38,594 nt of DNA from positions 1 to 38,594 of the IMG/VR virus record IMGVR_UViG_3300042691_015611; one strand, given 5' to 3'. Each line of letters begins with the position of its first letter. Position 1 is the first letter of the stretch. Position numbers and translations under genes: made by a program. Below, piece by piece: positions 15,209 to 22,314 of this stretch. The stretch comes from a virus. The notes beneath the pieces are model-generated. The model was not told where the DNA came from, made no database searches, and saw only the letters and a program-made list of their open reading frames with translations.

Positions 15209-15396
15209 TGCCAGCATATGAATACAAATGTTCTGGTACTTGTCAGGATATTGTAATCAAGCAACGCTCAATTAAAGAAGACGATCCAGGGTACGATTGC
15301 GAAACTTGCAATCTACCACTGGAACGTGTATACTCTAATGTAGGAGCCGTTTTTAACGGCAGTGGATTTTATTCAACTGACAACAGAAAGAAGTGA
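15208..15396 (+). CDS. FmdB-type zinc-ribbon protein
   Basis: 62 aa. MPAYEYKCSGTC...QRSIKEDDPGYDCETCNLPLERVYSNVGAVFNGSGFYSTD matches the FmdB/CxxC-CxxC putative regulatory family from end to end, including the terminal FxGSGFYxTD. Family function is unproven; a single zinc ion is bound by the two Cys pairs. Confidence 0.9.
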   Translation: MPAYEYKCSGTCQDIVIKQRSIKEDDPGYDCETCNLPLERVYSNVGAVFNGSGFYSTDNRKK

Positions 15397-15397
15397 T

Positions 15398-15655
15398 ATG
15401 CATCCGTCAATGACAGAAGAGACTGAAGTTGTAAAAGAATGGCAATTAAAAGCAACAGATAGATGTGATTCTTGTGCTGCTGAAGCACTTGTTCAAGTTA
15501 CAGGTCTTGACGGAGATCTAATGTTCTGTGGTCATCATTATAATAAGATTATGAATAATCCTGAAGGGTATAAAAAAATGATGTCATTTATGATTAGCAT
15601 AATTGATGAAAGAGATAAGTTAAATGAAAATCGTGCAAAAGGAAAGGACTACTAA
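15398..15655 (+). CDS. DUF7455-like small zinc protein
   Basis: 85 aa from ATG 15398 (AGAAAGAAG upstream). TDRCDSCAAEALVQVTGLDGDLMFCGHHYNKI is the signature seen in small actinobacterial DUF7455 proteins (CxxC plus CxHH). Helical C-terminus. Its presence supports an actinobacterial host. Stop overlaps next ATG (TAATG). Confidence 0.8.
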   Translation: MHPSMTEETEVVKEWQLKATDRCDSCAAEALVQVTGLDGDLMFCGHHYNKIMNNPEGYKKMMSFMISIIDERDKLNENRAKGKDY

Positions 15656-16062
15656 TGTATCAGTATTTTGTTAAAGAGGTAAAGACTGTTGTAGATGGGG
15701 ATACAATTGATGTTGTAATTGATTTAGGATTTAATATTTTGTATGCACAAAGAGTTCGTCTTGCTGGAATTGATACTCCAGAATCAAGAACAACGGATAA
15801 AGCAGAAAAGGCTCTTGGTCTAGAAGCAAAAGATTATTTAAAGAAAAAACTTGCTGCTGCTAAGACTATTGTTATTCGTACAGAAAAACTTGATAGTTCA
15901 GAAAAGTATGGACGTATCCTTGGATGGGTATATCTAGATGGTAGTGGTGAATCCGTTAACAATCAAATGATTGAGGATGGTTATGCATGGGGATATCTTG
16001 GAGATACCAAGGTTAAAGATTTTGATGCCCTAGCAAAAGTAAGAGCAAATAAAAATAAATGA
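15655..16062 (+). CDS. Staphylococcal-nuclease-like (SNase/TNase) protein
   Basis: 135 aa. Calcium-dependent nuclease fold with all key positions: metal Asp in VVDGDTIDVVI, Arg/Asp/Thr/Glu in RVRLAGIDTPES (equivalents of R35, D40, T41, E43), and second Arg in KYGRILGWVYLDG (R87). DGYAWGY near the end is also typical. No signal peptide, so it acts in the cytoplasm, perhaps on host DNA. Overlaps the next gene by 4 nt (ATGA). Confidence 0.92.
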   Translation: MYQYFVKEVKTVVDGDTIDVVIDLGFNILYAQRVRLAGIDTPESRTTDKAEKALGLEAKDYLKKKLAAAKTIVIRTEKLDSSEKYGRILGWVYLDGSGESVNNQMIEDGYAWGYLGDTKVKDFDALAKVRANKNK

Positions 16063-16820
16063 TCATACAAATTATTGGTCTTCCAGGATCTGGTAAAACA
16101 GAGTTAGCAAAGGTACTAAAGGAACGTCTTAATGCTATTCATCTTAATGCAGATGAGGTTCGTGCAACAGTTAACTCTGATTTAGGATTTAGCCATGAAG
16201 ATAGAATTGAACAAGCAAGACGTATGGGAGAAATGGCAAGACTTATTGCCAAGCAAGGCGTTGCACCAGTAGTTGTTGATTTTGTATGTCCTACTCAATT
16301 AACTCGTGCTGCGTTCGGTAAGCCAGATATTCTTATTTATATGAACACAATATCTGAAGGCAGATATGAAGATACAAATAAAATGTTTGAAGAGCCTGAA
16401 GATTATGATTATATGTTTTTAGATCATACCAATGCTCCTTGGGGCAAGGCAAATCAAATTATAGAATCTTTTGGTTTACATGATTGGTCTGCACCTACAA
16501 CTCTTATGCTGGGTAGGTATCAGCCTTGGCACGAAGGCCACCACGCCCTTTACAAGGAAGCGGGTAATAGAACAGATCAAGTGTTGCTGGGAGTCCGTAA
16601 TACCTACAATACAAGCGAAAAAGATCCACTTACTTTTGATGAAGTAAAAAGATATATTGCTAAAGATGATTTTATGAATGATGCAATGGTATTAAGATTG
16701 CCTAACATTACTAATATTGTTTATGGTCGTGATGTTGGATACAAAATTGAACAAGTAGATTTGGGGGCAGACATTCATGCTATATCGGCTACGCAAAAAC
16801 GTAAAGAAATGGGTATCTAA
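16059..16820 (+). CDS. APS-kinase-like / HxGH adenylyltransferase fusion
   Basis: 253 aa, two domains. Residues 1-135 resemble adenylylsulfate kinase: P-loop GLPGSGKT (7-14), LNADEVRATVNSDLGFSHEDR (DGDNIRHGLNRDLGFS... in CysC) and RRMGEMARLIAKQG. Residues 145-253 are a nucleotidyltransferase with GRYQPWHEGH (HEGH 158-161) and ISATQKRKEM (ISxTxxR) near the C-terminus, as in NMN adenylyltransferases. The combination suggests nucleotide-cofactor or PAPS-like metabolism. Substrates cannot be assigned. A sulfotransferase-like protein is encoded at 12725. Confidence 0.85.
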   Translation: MIIQIIGLPGSGKTELAKVLKERLNAIHLNADEVRATVNSDLGFSHEDRIEQARRMGEMARLIAKQGVAPVVVDFVCPTQLTRAAFGKPDILIYMNTISEGRYEDTNKMFEEPEDYDYMFLDHTNAPWGKANQIIESFGLHDWSAPTTLMLGRYQPWHEGHHALYKEAGNRTDQVLLGVRNTYNTSEKDPLTFDEVKRYIAKDDFMNDAMVLRLPNITNIVYGRDVGYKIEQVDLGADIHAISATQKRKEMGI

Positions 16821-16865
16821 ATTTTGGGGTTGGTTAACAAAACCAACCAATATGGAGTGGCCTTC

Positions 16866-17069
16866 ATGAAAGTAACAAGAGCAAGATCGTTTGTTAAAGC
16901 ATTAAGTTATCGCATATGGGGAACACTATCTTCATTTGTTGTGGCTTATATTATTACAAGAAGTGCTACCTTGTCAGGCGCAATTGCGTTTTGGGAAACA
17001 GTAGTTAAAGTATTTATTTATTACGCACATGAGCGTGGATGGAACTATATACAGTGGGGTAGAAAATGA
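16866..17069 (+). CDS. DUF2061 membrane protein
   Basis: 67 aa from ATG 16866 with GGAG at 16855-16858. RSFVKALSYRIWGTLSSFVVAYIITR...WETVVKVFIYYAHERGWNYIQWGRK matches DUF2061 very closely, with two transmembrane helices and the HERxW box. Function of the family is unknown. ATG of the next gene overlaps its stop (ATGA). Confidence 0.88.
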   Translation: MKVTRARSFVKALSYRIWGTLSSFVVAYIITRSATLSGAIAFWETVVKVFIYYAHERGWNYIQWGRK

Positions 17070-17398
17070 ACGAAGAAGACTTAACAATTGAAAAACTTAT
17101 CCTTGATGGAGCACTTGAGGTAGGCGGAATTGATGTTGAGAGTGGAGAAATATTATATAACTTCACAAACAAACTCAAAGATGTAATGCCAGAACTGTAC
17201 AATGAGCATTTAAACTTTGTAAACTCTGAGATTATGTATTTATGGGAACATGGATTTTTAACTATAGAGGATTTAGGGGATGAGAACCCTAAAGTAAACC
17301 TTAGCCTGAAGGCCTTTAATCAAGAAGAAATATCTAAACTGCCAAAAGATAGGCAAAGATCCCTAGAGGAGATAAAAAGAATCCTAAAGGTGGTATAA
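17066..17398 (+). CDS. Hypothetical acidic phage protein
   Basis: 110 aa, coupled to the preceding gene by ATGA. Acidic N-terminal half and a helical C-terminus ending in RSLEEIKRILKVV. No motif recognised. A TGGTATAAT promoter for the next gene overlaps its last codons. Confidence 0.65.
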   Translation: MNEEDLTIEKLILDGALEVGGIDVESGEILYNFTNKLKDVMPELYNEHLNFVNSEIMYLWEHGFLTIEDLGDENPKVNLSLKAFNQEEISKLPKDRQRSLEEIKRILKVV

Positions 17399-17399
17399 T
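17391..17399 (+). promoter_or_regulatory. Leaderless extended -10 promoter TGGTATAAT
   Basis: TATAAT at 17394-17399, then exactly 6 nt to the ATG at 17406. No ribosome site before the ATG. The TGG makes an extended -10; no -35 is apparent. Confidence 0.6.
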
Positions 17400-17405
17400 C
17401 GTACT

Positions 17406-18515
17406 ATGCCATATCATGTAGGTGCCAAAGGATCTTATGGGTGTTCAGGCTACCCCGCCCTAAAAGACGGCACAAATGAAGTTATGGGTTGCCATAAGAC
17501 TCGCAGAGAAGCAGCAGCACAAATTTATGCTATCAATCGCTCTGAAGGCAATATAGGTAAGTCTATGCCTATGCCAAAAGAAGGCGATATGGTCATGGCA
17601 CCTCACGAAGAAGAGGTTTATGTAGGTCGTGTTGTTCATGTGATGACAGAAGGAATGCTAGGCACTCCTGGATCAGAATATTCTGTTGAGGCAACACCAA
17701 CGGAGCCTGCAATATTAATTCAATTGTTTGAAATTGAAGAGGGTGGACTTGAAGAAACAGAGTATTTTGTTGGAGCAAAAGCATCAGAGGTAATGGTTAT
17801 GCCATCTCTTGAGTCTAATGTAGGAATGGATAAGTCTATGCATGATGTAGAAGATAAAGAAGAAGATATGGATAAGCAGTATACTGGTTGCGGATGTCCA
17901 ACCTGTAAAGAAATGGATATTCCATGCGATAAGTGCCCAGATTGTAATGAGCAAATGGCACAAAAGGGTGAATGTTGTCCAGAAGATATTAGTAAGCAGG
18001 CACCATGCTGGGAAGGCTACGTACAACGTGGTATGAAACCAGGAAAAGATGGTAAGCCAGTTCCAAACTGTGTACCTGCAGCAAAAGCAGAAGACATATG
18101 GGAAGACGATGACACTGTTGTATATGAAGATGATATGATTTCAAAAGCAGAAACATATTCACCTCCAGCAGGTGCACGATCTGCAGCACGTAGAGCAATT
18201 AAATTTAAAGAAGATGGTAAAGCAAAGGGTGCAGGGACTGCCGTTGGCTGGACTCGTGCAGGGCAATTAGCAAGAGGTGAAGCATTATCTCTTAGCACTG
18301 TTAAGCGCATGTACTCTTACTTCTCACGTCATGAGGTAGATAAGAAGGGTAAAGATTGGGGCAATGCTTCAAATCCTTCTAATGGATATATCATGTGGTT
18401 AGCATGGGGCGGTGATGCTGGTTTTGCTTGGTCAAGATCAATTGTAAAACGTGAAGCATCAAAGTCAATAATTAACATTTTTGATCCAAGTAATATAAAG
18501 CCAAGACAATTTTGA
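17406..18515 (+). CDS. Multidomain phage protein with Cys-rich centre and a prohead-protease-associated C-terminal domain
   Basis: 369 aa. N-terminus MPYHVGAKGSYGCSGYPAL...GCHKTRREAAAQIYAIN is a small Cys/His module found at the ends of phage portal or protease proteins. The middle has clustered cysteines (GCGCPTCKEM, CDKCPDCNEQ, GECCPED, a possible double zinc site) and AWVQ-like repeat APCWEGYVQRGMKPGKDGKPVPNC. The C-terminus (PPAGARSAARRAIKFKE...GTAVGWTRAGQLARGEALSLSTVKRMYSYFSRHEVD...MWLAWGGDAGFAWSRS) is a domain I know from phage capsid-protease polyproteins. A structural or maturation role is inferred. Leaderless start. Confidence 0.65.
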   Translation: MPYHVGAKGSYGCSGYPALKDGTNEVMGCHKTRREAAAQIYAINRSEGNIGKSMPMPKEGDMVMAPHEEEVYVGRVVHVMTEGMLGTPGSEYSVEATPTEPAILIQLFEIEEGGLEETEYFVGAKASEVMVMPSLESNVGMDKSMHDVEDKEEDMDKQYTGCGCPTCKEMDIPCDKCPDCNEQMAQKGECCPEDISKQAPCWEGYVQRGMKPGKDGKPVPNCVPAAKAEDIWEDDDTVVYEDDMISKAETYSPPAGARSAARRAIKFKEDGKAKGAGTAVGWTRAGQLARGEALSLSTVKRMYSYFSRHEVDKKGKDWGNASNPSNGYIMWLAWGGDAGFAWSRSIVKREASKSIINIFDPSNIKPRQF

Positions 18516-18522
18516 GGTAGCA

Positions 18523-18942
18523 ATGTTGACTACCTGGCTTATAGGCTTGACAATCCTAAACCTACTTGCTATACTAATTAAAGGGAGAAAACCTAAAGTA
18601 TCTCTCAAGAAGTATGTTTATAAACAAAGTACTTTGCATCAATTAGCAAAATTAGTTTTGCCAACAAATGCTGAGTTAATGTCTAGAAGACCTACTCAAT
18701 ACAAAAATTACATAAAAAATAAAACAGTGAGAGTTATTACTACGCCTGAAGGCAAAGCCTATTGGGTAAAAGATAATAAGTTTTTCTGTGCTGATGTTGA
18801 AGATGGTGAGTTTGATCCTAATCTTGGTAAAGAGATTAATACTAACGAACTATCTAAAAAAGAAATAGATAAACTTCTATTTATATTAGATAACCTAAAC
18901 AAAGGAATTAGAAATGATAGTGGCAGTTCAGGGAACCAATAG
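18523..18942 (+). CDS. Membrane-anchored hypothetical protein
   Basis: 139 aa with GAGG 7 nt before ATG. One N-terminal membrane helix (LTTWLIGLTILNLLAILI) then a basic cytoplasmic domain with a beta-strand-rich patch (RVITTPEGKAYWVKDNKFFCAD). No family recognised. Overlaps the next gene by 29 nt in another frame. Confidence 0.6.
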   Translation: MLTTWLIGLTILNLLAILIKGRKPKVSLKKYVYKQSTLHQLAKLVLPTNAELMSRRPTQYKNYIKNKTVRVITTPEGKAYWVKDNKFFCADVEDGEFDPNLGKEINTNELSKKEIDKLLFILDNLNKGIRNDSGSSGNQ

Positions 18943-19264
18943 TTTTGATGACTATAATGTTTTCTTAAGATCAATGGGAGTAGCAATGTCTGGGATGCAT
19001 CAAGATGATAAAGAAATTTACATCTATTCTGCAGGTCCAGCCAAAGTAAATTCTATGGTCTCTGAGTTTTCTAACTTATCCGAAAGAAGTTTAAAGGCAC
19101 GTGGTATAAAGATTAAATACTATAAGGTGCCACCTTCTTGGTTGGAAGAAAATATTGAATCATTTAATTACTTTGCATTTCTTAGCAAACCAAAAGAGTC
19201 CTTGTCAAAGTTAGTTGGATCAGCACAATTAAAAAATGTTGAAGTCGGAATATTTAGATACTAG
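18914..19264 (+). CDS. Hypothetical Rossmann-like protein (possibly SLOG-like)
   Basis: 116 aa. MIVAVQGTNSFDDYNVFLRSM followed by KEIYIYSAGPAKVNSMVSEFSN has the strand-GT/S-helix then strand-SAG-helix rhythm of small Rossmannoid nucleotide-sensor (SLOG/LOG-type) domains. That resemblance is pattern-based and weak. No catalytic residues can be named. Confidence 0.5.
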   Translation: MIVAVQGTNSFDDYNVFLRSMGVAMSGMHQDDKEIYIYSAGPAKVNSMVSEFSNLSERSLKARGIKIKYYKVPPSWLEENIESFNYFAFLSKPKESLSKLVGSAQLKNVEVGIFRY

Positions 19265-19277
19265 AGAGAGATATATA

Positions 19278-19484
19278 ATGATAAAAAATTTAGAAGCAAT
19301 GGAAACAATTGTTAAGAATAACAATGAGTTGTCATGGGATGGATGGAATGTAGTAGAGTTAAAGCCATCTGCATCTGCAATGTTTAAAACTAACGGTGCT
19401 TTTGTCAATGGCAAATGGTATACAAAAAAGGTTTATTCATGTGGTCAACAAGGATGGAACATTCCAAGTAGATATGTGAGTTAA
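19278..19484 (+). CDS. Conserved small phage protein
   Basis: 68 aa from ATG 19278, preceded by AGAGAGAG. Core WDGWNVVELKPSASAMFKTNGAFVNGKWY...QQGWNIPSRYV is aromatic-rich and looks like a compact beta domain. I associate this pattern with actinophage hypothetical proteins. It directly precedes the WhiB gene. Confidence 0.65.
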   Translation: MIKNLEAMETIVKNNNELSWDGWNVVELKPSASAMFKTNGAFVNGKWYTKKVYSCGQQGWNIPSRYVS

Positions 19485-19487
19485 AAA

Positions 19488-19769
19488 ATGAAGCAGCATT
19501 TATGGAAAGATGAAGCCATATGCTTAGGTTATGATACCAATTTATTTTTTGATAAATATGAAGATGATCCATCATTTAGACCAGCAATTGATAAGATATG
19601 TGCAGGATGTCCAGTGAAAAAAACTTGTTTTGCTGTAGGCATATCTGGTAAAGAGTGGGGAGTATGGGGTGGCATTTTTCTTGAAAATGGTAAAATATCA
19701 AGAGAGTTTAACAATCATAAAACTAAAAAAGATTGGGGGAACACATGGCAGAATCTGACGACAGAATAA
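19488..19769 (+). CDS. whiB: WhiB-family [4Fe-4S] transcription regulator
   Basis: 93 aa. All four cluster cysteines are present with canonical spacing: C12 (EAICLG), C38 and C41 (KICAGCPV), C47 (KKTC), followed by the GVWGG turn (58-62). WhiB proteins bind host sigma factor region 4 and are restricted to actinobacteria and their phages, so this gene is the best host marker in the window. A phage copy could reprogram host sigma or exclude other phages, as shown for mycobacteriophage TM4 WhiB. The 3' end overlaps the next gene by 25 nt. Confidence 0.95.
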   Translation: MKQHLWKDEAICLGYDTNLFFDKYEDDPSFRPAIDKICAGCPVKKTCFAVGISGKEWGVWGGIFLENGKISREFNNHKTKKDWGNTWQNLTTE

Positions 19770-19906
19770 TTTTTGAAACATATACATTTAACTGTCCAGA
19801 ATGTAAATCATCAATGATATTTGAAATGACATTCCCATTTGAAACCGATATAGATGTGTTCTGTCCTTGTACAAACATAATGATATATGCTGGGGAAAAT
19901 GAATGA
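19745..19906 (+). CDS. Small zinc-ribbon protein
   Basis: 53 aa, starting inside the WhiB gene. FNCPEC and FCPC pairs (about 17-20 and 40-42) would hold one zinc ion in a ribbon; the remainder is acidic. Overlaps the next ATG (ATGA). Not assigned to a family. Confidence 0.6.
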   Translation: MAESDDRIIFETYTFNCPECKSSMIFEMTFPFETDIDVFCPCTNIMIYAGENE

Positions 19907-20115
19907 TGTGGTCGTGGGTATTAGCAGCAATTGGTGTTACAGGCATATTCTTGGTTGGAAGAAAAACAATTTGGGGATGGCTTATTCTTTGTGTAAACGA
20001 AGTTTTATGGATTGCTTATGCTCTTGCTACAGATCAATATGGATTTATAGCAATGGCAGTAGCGTATGCGATAGTATACATTAAATCATTTTTACATTGG
20101 AAAAAGGACTTGTAA
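19903..20115 (+). CDS. Small integral membrane protein
   Basis: 70 aa with three short hydrophobic segments (VLAAIGVTGIFLVG, IWGWLILCVNEVLWIAYAL, GFIAMAVAYAIVYI) and a basic C-terminus HWKKDL. The layout recalls half of a PnuC-like vitamin transporter, but the length is insufficient to claim it. Coupled on both sides (ATGA, TAATG). Confidence 0.6.
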   Translation: MMWSWVLAAIGVTGIFLVGRKTIWGWLILCVNEVLWIAYALATDQYGFIAMAVAYAIVYIKSFLHWKKDL

Positions 20116-20348
20116 TGTACACTGATGATATGCGTAGAGCCTTTCATGCTGTAAGACCACCAAAAGGTTTTGGCGTTGATCTGATTGATAACGATACATT
20201 TTTAACAATTAGAATTGATGAGAAACTTATGTTTAGTTTATCTCACGACGATAAAATTGCCGCAGTTCAATATATAGCAACACTTAAAGATGCATTAGAG
20301 CAAAATGGGGCAGTTGTTCTGGTAGTTAGAAAGGCACTAGAAAAATAA
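20115..20348 (+). CDS. Hypothetical protein
   Basis: 77 aa from ATG 20115, with AAAAAGGAC upstream and TAATG coupling at both ends. Alternating strands and helices (VDLIDNDTFLTIRIDEKLMFSL, KIAAVQYIATLKDALEQNG) suggest a compact alpha/beta domain. No family recognised. Confidence 0.65.
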   Translation: MYTDDMRRAFHAVRPPKGFGVDLIDNDTFLTIRIDEKLMFSLSHDDKIAAVQYIATLKDALEQNGAVVLVVRKALEK

Positions 20349-21265
20349 TGAGCATTTTTATTTCTGTTGCAAGTTATAGAGATCCACAACTTCAACTTAC
20401 ATTAAAGAGTGCTATTGAGAATGCACGGTATCCAGAATCTTTAAACTTTGGCATAGTCAATCAGGATAGAAACATTAATGAGGCAGACTATTCTTTTTTG
20501 CCGTCTTATTCATTAATCTCAATGGATCCTAAAGAGGCAAAAGGAGTTGGGTTTGCAAGAAGTAAAGCAATGTCGCTATATAATAATGAAGATTATTATT
20601 TACAAATAGACTCGCATATACAGTTTGCAAAAGATTGGGATATTAAATGTATAGATCAACTAAACTTAGCAGAACAAGTATCAAACAATAAAAAAATAAT
20701 TCTATCTTCATATCCAGCACCTTATAGTTTAGAAAATAATCAACCATTTATTCACACTGTTTCAACAGAAGAATATCCTGTTGAGCCAACAAAACAAAAG
20801 GTATGGTTAAGAACTGATGATTCTTGGTCTGCTTTAAGAGTTCCTTTTGATGATCAAACATACTCAGTGCCAGAGTTATCTAAAACAATACTCGCAGGAT
20901 TTGTTTTTGCTAAAGGCGATATTGTTAATGAGGTTCCATACGATGAAGATATTGCTTTCTTTGGTGAGGAAATTTGTTTTGCTATGAGAGCATGGACAAG
21001 AGGGTGGGACATTTATTCCCCATCAATTAATATAGTTTATCATTTTTATAGAAGACATGGTTTTAAAAAAATTTGGTCAGATGAAGTTAGAAGAGAAAAA
21101 AATTGGGATGAGTTACAACAAATCTCACGAGCAAAACAAGAAAAGGTTCTGCGTGGCATTGAGCAGGGTATTATGGGTGCTGGAAATGTCAGAACAATAA
21201 AGGAATATGAAGAGTTTATAGGTATGGATTTTAACAAAATATATGACAGGTTGACAAAGCAATGA
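20348..21265 (+). CDS. GlcNAc-type glycosyltransferase (GT-A fold)
   Basis: 305 aa. MSIFISVASYRDPQLQLTLKSAIENA and NFGIVNQDR at the start, DYYLQIDSHIQFAKDWD (the DxD-like metal motif) and the FFGEEICFAMRAWTRGWDIYSP segment match the family of Skp1-type/GlcNAc glycosyltransferases (PF11397) found widely in phages and aquatic bacteria. Acts in the cytoplasm on protein or glycan acceptors. It ends the operon; a strong promoter for the next gene overlaps its last codons. Confidence 0.85.
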   Translation: MSIFISVASYRDPQLQLTLKSAIENARYPESLNFGIVNQDRNINEADYSFLPSYSLISMDPKEAKGVGFARSKAMSLYNNEDYYLQIDSHIQFAKDWDIKCIDQLNLAEQVSNNKKIILSSYPAPYSLENNQPFIHTVSTEEYPVEPTKQKVWLRTDDSWSALRVPFDDQTYSVPELSKTILAGFVFAKGDIVNEVPYDEDIAFFGEEICFAMRAWTRGWDIYSPSINIVYHFYRRHGFKKIWSDEVRREKNWDELQQISRAKQEKVLRGIEQGIMGAGNVRTIKEYEEFIGMDFNKIYDRLTKQ

Positions 21266-21279
21266 CATACATGTACAAT
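21251..21279 (+). promoter_or_regulatory. Sigma-70-type promoter
   Basis: TTGACA (21251-21256), 17-nt spacer, TACAAT (21274-21279). Start near 21286, before GATAGGATAAAAAATG. Drives the last forward operon (21305-22267). Confidence 0.72.
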
Positions 21280-21304
21280 ATAAGTATAGAGATAGGATAA
21301 AAAA

Positions 21305-21679
21305 ATGGAAATAGCACTTGTTGTAGTATCAGTTTTGGCTGTTTATTTTTTTATACGTGGCTTTAAAGTATCTCTTAAAAATATAGAACTTCAAAAACAA
21401 CTTCAAGAACAATATGAAAAAATGGATCTTGAAAGAGATGATGTTAAAGAAAGTTTCTTAAAGTTTATTTCTGATTCTCGTGAGTGGGCATTTAATTATA
21501 TTGAAGAAGTTCAAGAAGGTTTAAATAAGTTTGTTAAAGATGCTGGTCCATCAATTGATTACTTTGATGAGTATGGAGATGTTATGGAAACCCCATTGAC
21601 ACCATCTATGAAGGAAATATCAAAGGCATACAAAGAATTAAAAAAGTTATTGCCAGAGGATGAAGATGCTAAAGTTTAA
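21305..21679 (+). CDS. Membrane-anchored coiled-coil protein
   Basis: 124 aa. N-terminal transmembrane helix (IALVVVSVLAVYFFIRGF) then a charged helical region with heptads (KNIELQKQLQEQYEKMDLERDDVKESFLKF). Likely N-out/C-in with a cytoplasmic coiled coil, which is a spanin- or LysB-accessory-like geometry, but no lysis motif is seen. GGAT before ATG is a weak ribosome site. Confidence 0.6.
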   Translation: MEIALVVVSVLAVYFFIRGFKVSLKNIELQKQLQEQYEKMDLERDDVKESFLKFISDSREWAFNYIEEVQEGLNKFVKDAGPSIDYFDEYGDVMETPLTPSMKEISKAYKELKKLLPEDEDAKV

Positions 21680-21830
21680 ACATCCTAATGACATGATGTA
21701 TAGTGCATTCTTTATGTGCCTTGTCAAAGACTGTCAAGAAGAAGCATTAAAGTTGTGGCCAACAGAAACAAATATCGTAGATGTGTGTGAAGAACACTTT
21801 AAACAATTACAAAGAGAGGCTTTAAAATAA
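21666..21830 (+). CDS. Small Cys/His protein
   Basis: 54 aa, overlapping the preceding gene by 14 nt. FFMCLVKDCQ and VDVCEEHFKQL provide C-x4-C and C-x2-H, a zinc-finger-like set also seen in the minus-strand 38-aa protein at 32244 (CKDHF). Function unknown. Confidence 0.6.
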   Translation: MLKFKHPNDMMYSAFFMCLVKDCQEEALKLWPTETNIVDVCEEHFKQLQREALK

Positions 21831-21988
21831 TGAAAGACATTATATTGTCAACACTAACAGGTTTTGGATGTGGCATTGTATTTGCAGCATTCAAATTGCC
21901 AGTACCAGCACCACCAGTTTTTGCGGGAGTCGCAGGAATTATTGGTCTATGGGCTGGTTTTTATTTACTAACAAGATATATATCATAG
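21830..21988 (+). CDS. XapX (DUF1427) membrane protein
   Basis: 52 aa, start overlapping the previous stop (TAATG). Two helices around the conserved AAFKLPVPAPPVFAGVAGIIG core, which is the XapX/DUF1427 signature. Family function is unknown. Confidence 0.82.
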   Translation: MKDIILSTLTGFGCGIVFAAFKLPVPAPPVFAGVAGIIGLWAGFYLLTRYIS

Positions 21989-21997
21989 GAGAAAATA

Positions 21998-22267
21998 ATG
22001 AAATCAGAACAACTAAAGGCTATGCTTGCATCATACGGACGATCAGTTCTAGGTGCAGGTCTTGCTCTATACATGTCAGGAGTAACTGATCTAGGAACTC
22101 TTGCATACTCATTGCTTGCTGCAATCGCACCAGTTGCGTTGAGAGCAATCAACCCTAACGACAATGCGTTTGGTCGTCTACCAGATGCTTCAGCAGTTGC
22201 TGCAGCAGTTGAAAAGGTAGAAGTGAAGAAGGCTCCTGCTCGTAAAAAGGCAGCACCTAAGAAGTAA
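21998..22267 (+). CDS. Small membrane protein with Lys/Ala-rich tail, possible second holin
   Basis: 89 aa with GGAG before ATG. Two hydrophobic segments (SVLGAGLALYMSGV and LAYSLLAAIAPVALRAI) followed by INPNDNAFGR and a basic, histone-like tail (EVKKAPARKKAAPKK). It resembles phage holins or antiholins of the SVLGAG type; the r1t holin at 11601 shares SVLGAG. Last gene before the terminator. Confidence 0.6.
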   Translation: MKSEQLKAMLASYGRSVLGAGLALYMSGVTDLGTLAYSLLAAIAPVALRAINPNDNAFGRLPDASAVAAAVEKVEVKKAPARKKAAPKK

Positions 22268-22287
22268 TATAATTACTTATGAGAAAG

Positions 22288-22314
22288 CCAGCCTAGAAAT
22301 AGGCTGGTTTTTTT
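22288..22314 (+). terminator. Rho-independent terminator between convergent operons
   Basis: Stem CCAGCCTA / TAGGCTGG (8 bp) with GAAA tetraloop, followed by seven T on the plus strand. It ends the forward block; the first minus-strand gene ends right beside it at 22313. In the minus direction the stem is followed by CTTTCTC, so it may act weakly there too. Confidence 0.93.
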
